Part shown: positions 6,590 to 6,593 of the stretch, piece after piece
Position numbering within the stretch: the stretch's first letter is position 1
How the letters are laid out: every line of letters begins with the position of its first letter
NCBI GenBank assembly: GCA_011523155.1
Contig: WTHL01000226.1
Span: forward strand, 1-6,593
From: Synechococcus sp. PL34863bin_39
Lineage (GTDB): Bacteria > Cyanobacteriota > Cyanobacteriia > PCC-6307 > Cyanobiaceae
Direction: 5' to 3'
Length of the DNA stretch: 6,593 nucleotides
Translations under genes and position numbers: made by a program
Notes under the pieces: model-generated
What the model saw: the letters and a program-made list of their open reading frames with translations, nothing else
What the model was told of the DNA's origin: nothing
The model's database searches: none

Positions 6590-6593
6590 TTGT

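Larger units (their letters stand above)
6079..6593. other. 515-base region without a supportable gene, upstream of the lyase gene
   Basis: Open frames exist on both strands (for example 6264-6452 + and 6128-6544 -), but their products are rich in Arg, Ser and Pro, show no domain I recognise, and lack good ribosome sites. No tRNA-like or known small-RNA signature was found. The region must hold the promoter of the lyase gene, though I cannot place it. On the plus strand, TACGAT (6478-6483) could be a -10 box, with no -35 box at normal spacing. Sequence symmetry is concentrated in the last 180 bases, where two hairpins lie. Confidence 0.5.

Overview
The window looks like a chromosomal segment of a fairly GC-rich bacterium, most likely a cyanobacterium of the marine Synechococcus/Cyanobium type. 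The basis is a diaminopimelate-type MurE, a class V PLP enzyme that closely resembles the cyanobacterial cyst(e)ine C-S lyase, very tight gene packing and weak Shine-Dalgarno sites. There is no rRNA or other taxonomic marker, so the assignment is by protein resemblance only.

Layout. Positions 1-1314 (+) hold the 3' part of murE, whose start lies outside the window. Positions 1334-2449 (-) encode a CAX-family cation/proton antiporter with an altered second catalytic motif. Positions 2437-3615 (-) encode an exported LivK-like periplasmic binding protein; it overlaps the antiporter start by 13 bases, so the two are probably one transcription unit. Positions 3644-4879 (+) start divergently only 28 bases away and encode a pentameric ligand-gated ion channel (pLGIC) of the GLIC/Cys-loop superfamily. 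Positions 4882-6078 (-) encode the PLP lyase, convergent with the channel gene and separated by 2 bases. Positions 6079-6593 contain no gene I can support, only short repeats and hairpins.

The notable content is the central cassette (1334-4879): a periplasmic small-molecule sensor without any ABC transporter partner, a ligand-gated channel whose pore residues predict cation selectivity, and a cation/proton exchanger. A reasonable hypothesis is a ligand-triggered cation-signalling module: the binding protein presents a solute to the channel, the channel admits cations, and the antiporter restores the gradient. The grouping and sequence features are visible; the functional link is inference.

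The cassette sits between two housekeeping genes with almost no intergenic DNA (19 bases on one side, 2 on the other), and parts of it look AT-richer than murE and the lyase gene. This fits an accessory module placed between murE and the lyase gene.
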